From contig OY744605.1 of assembly GCA_963556255.1 (NCBI GenBank), positions 33,327,463 through 33,391,462 on the forward strand: DNA of 64,000 nucleotides, written 5' to 3'. Both the position numbers and the translations under genes were made by a program. This DNA comes from Allolobophora icterica (lineage: Eukaryota > Annelida > Clitellata > Crassiclitellata > Lumbricidae). Shown here one piece after another: positions 1 through 64,000 of this stretch (within the stretch, counting starts at the first letter, position 1; each line of letters opens with the position of its first letter). The notes below the pieces were generated by a model, which saw only the letters and a program-made list of their open reading frames with translations, was not told the origin of the DNA and did no database searches.

Positions 1-262
1 TGCTGGTGTTTGGGAGTTTTGGTGACTTCACAAGCAAAAGCATTCAGGATTGTTTGAAGACTTGTTATTTGGGTTGAGTCAATGTTGTAGAAAAGGGAGC
101 TGCAGTAGAGTCAAGTTCACAATGATGACAATGATAATGATGACAGCAATGATGATGACTGAGATAAAATGAGGGAAGAGGTTGAAGAGCAAAGGAGGAG
201 GGAAACCTTGAGAACCAAAGCGCTTTGCAGTGTAGTTATATGTCTTTGTCGTTCTTTGTAGT

Positions 263-699
263 GTACTGAAAAGGGGAAATTTCCAACATAAAAATTTTTG
301 ACAAACGTTTAGGGGTCTACTTTACTTCGGTCGGCTAGTTCACATTCAACAAGACAGTGCTCCTGCACACAGAGCACATTAGACCATTGCTCTGCTGTCC
401 CGGGAGACACCCGACTTCACATCCCCGCAGCTGTGGCTGCCCAACAGTCCAGACCTCAATCCAGTTGACTATCAAATCTGGAGTGTACTGGAGGAGCGCG
501 TTTATCGTTCCCGCATTCGTGACGTTGATTGAACAGTGGCAGCTGTTTGACCACATGATCATCGACCGGGCCATCAAACAGTGGCGTCCACGACTACGGT
601 CATGTGTCCATGCACAAGGACGACATTTTGAACACCAGCTGTAGCTGAACTTCACTTCCTTATGCTTCTTGTATGTTGGAAATTTCCCCTTTTCAGTAC
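263..699. repeat. Perfect 28-bp inverted repeat flanking the mariner remnant
   Basis: The 28 bases at 263-290 (starting GTACTGAAAAGGGG) are the exact reverse complement of 672-699 (ending CCCCTTTTCAGTAC). They flank the transposase fragment symmetrically. They may be terminal repeats of a deletion derivative or a fold-back formed by two decayed copies. Confidence 0.75.
340..645 (+). pseudogene. Broken mariner-like (IS630/Tc1/mariner) transposase, C-terminal part
   Basis: Reading from 347 gives QQDSAPAHRAH, a stop, then TIALLSRETPDF, LWLPNSPDLNPVDYQIWSVL and EERVYRSRIRDVD, a stop. A frame change then leads to QWQLFDHMIIDRAIKQWRPR and a C-terminal HFEHQL. QQDxAPAH and PNSPDLNPVDYxIW are the second and third catalytic-motif regions of this superfamily. 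The spacing between the QQD and NPVD aspartates is about 37 residues, as in DD37D elements. Two stops and one frameshift mean it is dead. The N-terminal half is missing. Possible terminal sequence (GGGGTCCACTTTTCATCGGG) lies at 844-863, before CACAG and a TA run. Confidence 0.85.
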
Positions 700-887
700 T
701 GTGTCTCAAACGTTCATAAACTTGACAAACTCACTAACATTTCCAAACGGCATTACGATTTGGTGGTAATATGGCTACTGTTGTAGTTTTTACAATATCA
801 GGCAAATGCTAAAAGTTTTGACCGAGTTATGACACTTTTTCTTGGGGTCCACTTTTCATCGGGACACAGTATATATATATAAATCAT

Positions 888-1291
888 AGGCGTAACTTTG
901 CATTGTGATGGTGGATGCGGTAACCACCACTTTTAAAAGTGGGGTGGCAGTCACTGCCACTTTTTGGCTCTTTGCCGAGTATTTTTTGCAACGTGACAGA
1001 CTTATTTTGGCTTTAAGCAAGTTTAAACAACGCAACTGTTCTTTAACTCTATCGTTGCCTCAGCGTCGTCAACATATTAACAAATTGTGAAAGAGAATGT
1101 AAACATATAGGCCTACTTTGTTACCTGAGAGTGACCTTGAGATGGCAGACATGCATGTCATGCTAGATCAGTACCGGTATATAGAAGAAGGGGAGGGAGA
1201 AGGTAAAGGAGAGGAAGTAGGGGAGGGTTGAGGGAACAGAGAAAGGGAGGAGGGATTGGTCACCACCATTTAGTGGAGTAAAGTTGCACCT
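888..1291. mobile_element. Possible MITE with degenerate terminal repeats
   Basis: AGGCGTAACTTTGC at 888-901 is matched in inverted orientation by 1278-1291 (AGGTGCAACTTTAC when reversed), 11 of 14 bases. Inverted CACCACC/GGTGGTG-type motifs lie just inside. No clear target duplication was seen, so this could be chance. Confidence 0.35.
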
Positions 1292-1439
1292 TTAGCCTGA
1301 TACATATATGTCTTAGAACAGTTTCCAGTTTATACACCTTATCATCTATCTATCTAACAATTATAGGCCTAGACCTATAAATATATTGCAAGAATTAGCT
1401 CAATGTTTGTTATCAAGTGAAATAATTCTAACCTTTAAT

Positions 1440-2010
1440 TTTGACATCCTATTGAACAGTCCTTCTGTTAAAGATTTTTGTGTCGATCAGTCAGTCACTG
1501 ATCGATTAGCGTCTTTGAGTTGAACAATTCTTACGTAAACTTCGAATTTATGCTTCTTGCAGATCGATGAGTTTCGACGATTTTCTGTTCAAAATGACAT
1601 TTTTGCATAGATATCATTCTATTAGTTGAAAATTGTCTTCAACAGGAACAGTTCTTACGTAGGTCCATGTCGAACTTTACATCGAAATTTTACTTCTTTC
1701 TATCGATGATTTTCAAATAGGCTATTTTGCTGTTAGAGAATTTCTAACAAGATATCATTTAGTTGTGTCAATTAAATTATATCTTCGACAGGAGCAGTTC
1801 TCTTGCCGAATTTCGAATTTATTTATTTCTGATCCATATTTTTGATGATTTTCTCTTCGAAGTGACATTTCGTGTCGACGGAAGGAAGGAAGGACGGATT
1901 TTACTCTCATTACTGGTCAATTTGTGTCTAAATGGTACAGTTCTTTCATCGAATTTTATTTCTCTACTTCTTCTGATCGACGAATTTCGCTAATGTTTTC
2001 TCGCTGACTG
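1440..2010. repeat. Degenerate tandem array, about four units of 120-145 bp
   Basis: A landmark resembling GGAACAGTTCTTACG recurs at about 1522, 1645, 1791 and 1934. Each is followed by a CGAATTTAT...CTTCT...GATCGA/GATGATTTTC block. Units are strongly diverged. The array runs up to the antisense SINE at 2068. Confidence 0.55.
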
Positions 2011-2067
2011 TCTCGCCATTACGTCTCACCTCTTCCTAGTCGATTTTCGAAATGAAGCCCCATCTTC

Positions 2068-2210
2068 GCGGAATTTTCACGCCGAAGCGCCATGAGCAAT
2101 TGCGAGTGAAGGACTTGCCCAAGGTCCGTACGCAGCGGCTAGAGTGGGATTCGAACCTGCAACCCTCCGGTCACAAGGAGCCGAACTTACCACTGAGCCA
2201 CCACGCCCCA
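2068..2210 (-). mobile_element. tRNA-derived SINE, family 1, antisense, tail missing
   Basis: The reverse complement begins GGGGCGTGGTGGCTCAGTGG (pol III A box) and carries GGTTCGAATCCCAC (B box). It then has CTTGGGCAAGTCCTTCACTC and GGCGCTTCGGCGTGAAAATT. It is about 90 percent identical by eye to the sense copy at 41592-41835 but stops before the LINE-like tail. I reject it as a functional tRNA because the acceptor stem does not close and the sequence runs on into SINE body. Confidence 0.88.
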
Positions 2211-2689
2211 TAATGGTGTAGACGCCCCTGTTCACAGGTGGTGGGACACTGTTGAACTGATCTGGTGAAAAGTGTTTTTAATTGATCTGCTCAAAAAAGA
2301 GGTCAACAAATTTTTTTAACCATTTTTTTGGGACAAAATTTGACAACCTTTTTTTGGGTTTCTTCAAAAAGTTCGGGCATCAGATGTAGGCCTATGGTGT
2401 ATCCCCCACTGTTTAGGGTGGGGGACTTGTCCGCCTCGACCCCCCCCCCCCCCCATGATCGCCGCCCATGTATATATTCTGGCTGCCCTGTTTCGCTTCC
2501 AGCGAGAAGGCCAGTCTTTCGTCAGCGAATCAAAGATTATTCACCACCGGTCCACTTAGTTCGATCCTGCCCAGGTTTGCTTCTAATGTAAATACAAATG
2601 TATGGCGAGAAAGATGCGTCCTTGTGGTGCTCCAGTTTCGTAAAAGCCAGTGGATCAATTTCTCAGTTTATTGTGATATTCATTTCGGT

Positions 2690-2815
2690 TGAGCCTTCCT
2701 CCTCCCATACACCCTTGCTCCTCCTCCTCTTCCCACTCCTCCTCCTCCTCCTCCTCCTCCTCCTCTCCTGCTCTCCTCCTACTTCTCCTCAAATTTCTCC
2801 TCAAATTTCTCCTCT
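2690..2815 (+). repeat. CTC-rich polypyrimidine tract
   Basis: Almost pure pyrimidines, with an uninterrupted CTC run around 2739-2764 and a duplicated CAAATTTCTCCT motif. It lies about 100 bp upstream of the CpG-rich promoter region. Such tracts can form triplex DNA, but a regulatory role is inference only. A run of 17 C lies at about 2441-2457. Confidence 0.7.
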
Positions 2816-2899
2816 TCAGCCTTGTTTTGTTTGTACCTCCATATGCTCTTCCTACTCCTCTTTCAACTCCTTCAATCGTAGTCATTACCATCATCAGTG

Positions 2900-3488
2900 C
2901 AGCACCTGTGGATGACGTTCACTACGAATATCCGCCCAATTACCACGGACGTTGAACAGCGGGTTAGCAGCTTCCCAAGGGCTACACAGCGTCACCACCT
3001 CCTTTAAGATGCGTCGCGTCAGCATAACATCAGCCGATGCGAACGACAGCGGACGGCCCAGCCATTACGTCGATAGACGACGATTATCCCTTTCCCAGGC
3101 CGGCTCCTCTGCATCCCAGCCTCCGAACGACGCCGCTACAGGAAAAGCGACATCGCTAACCCCGCCCTGGCCAGGCCGGGTCGCCGGCGCTGCGAGTGGC
3201 CTTCGCGAGCCAGGGTTTTCTAGCGGTATACGGGAGGCCTATGGGCGTAAGAGGTTGAAGGCTGTTCTTAGCCCATGGGCTGTTCGGCCCCTGGCTGCCG
3301 CTGGAGCCGGTGGCCGCTGCGCATCGCTTGGGCGGCGTTTGCCGTTCGATGTGTGGCGCACAGCTCATCCGACGCAGTGGAAGCGCAGAACCTAAGCGCA
3401 GAACTGTTTTGTATTTTGATCCTGTGGAGGCGCTGTTAGTTGTGTGGCGCTACGAGGAGAAGACGCTATTACAAAAGAACTTGAAAGG
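2900..3488 (+). promoter_or_regulatory. CpG-rich probable promoter and 5' UTR of the NDRG-like gene
   Basis: This stretch is much richer in CG dinucleotides and GC than the AT-rich flanks (for example around 3010-3090 and 3160-3360). It ends at the first coding exon. I see no clear TATA box or initiator, so the start site cannot be placed. Open frames here on both strands (for example 2952-3395 +) look like by-products of high GC and match no family I recognise. An in-frame TGA at 3417-3419 closes the coding frame upstream of the chosen ATG. Confidence 0.5.

Positions 3489-64000
<60,512 letters not shown>

Noticed and set aside
2090..2210. Possible tRNA gene with clear A and B boxes
   Set aside because: It runs on into SINE body and lacks a closing acceptor stem; the same sequence recurs at 41592 with a LINE-like tail, so it is a SINE.
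2952..3395. 147-codon frame in the GC-rich region
   Set aside because: It lies in the CpG-rich promoter block, overlaps another frame on the opposite strand and matches no family; it is best explained by base composition.

Overview
This window looks like nuclear genomic DNA from a large-genome animal, most likely a bilaterian invertebrate. The evidence is spliced coding exons with GT-AG introns, introns of more than 25 kb, tRNA-derived SINEs, many decayed non-LTR retrotransposons, hAT-type and mariner-type DNA elements, and long microsatellites. I see no prokaryotic operons, no rRNA genes and no intact tRNA gene. The taxon cannot be fixed from the sequence. A mollusc-like or other spiralian or deuterostome invertebrate is a guess.

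The only host gene I can support is an NDRG-family gene (N-myc downstream-regulated gene, alpha/beta-hydrolase fold) on the + strand. Five coding exons can be placed: 3489-3551, 5232-5321, 34023-34080, 35440-35557 and 61865-61927. A likely sixth begins at 63982 and is cut by the window end. Joined, they keep one reading frame for 137 codons and carry the family hallmarks THDLG-like, HVDVPGQ and YQFPTMQQIGEDL. Two introns are very long (about 28.7 kb and 26.3 kb) and hold nearly everything else in the window. A CpG-rich stretch at about 2900-3560, preceded by a CTC-rich polypyrimidine tract, is the probable promoter and 5' UTR.

The region upstream of the gene (1-2900) holds a broken mariner-like transposase flanked by a 28-bp inverted repeat, a possible MITE, a degenerate array of roughly 140-bp units and an antisense tRNA-SINE. 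Intron 2 (5322-34022) holds many LINE fragments in both orientations, a hAT MITE at 9919-10325, a 2.47-kb hAT-like element with a frameshifted transposase (26038-28504) and a 857-bp hAT-like MITE with internal minisatellites (29963-30819). Intron 4 (35558-61864) holds more LINE fragments (including a distinct reverse-transcriptase lineage at 39770-41070), a full-length tRNA-SINE at 41592, a 1.27-kb 15-bp minisatellite (52546-53811) and a MITE inserted in a LINE coding region (54402-54873).

Several elements interact. The tRNA-SINE and one LINE family share a 3' tail that recurs at about a dozen places in both orientations. Several DNA elements keep 8-bp target-site duplications, so their exact insertion points can be read. 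Most long open frames here are transposon remnants or are kept open by repeats whose period is a multiple of three.
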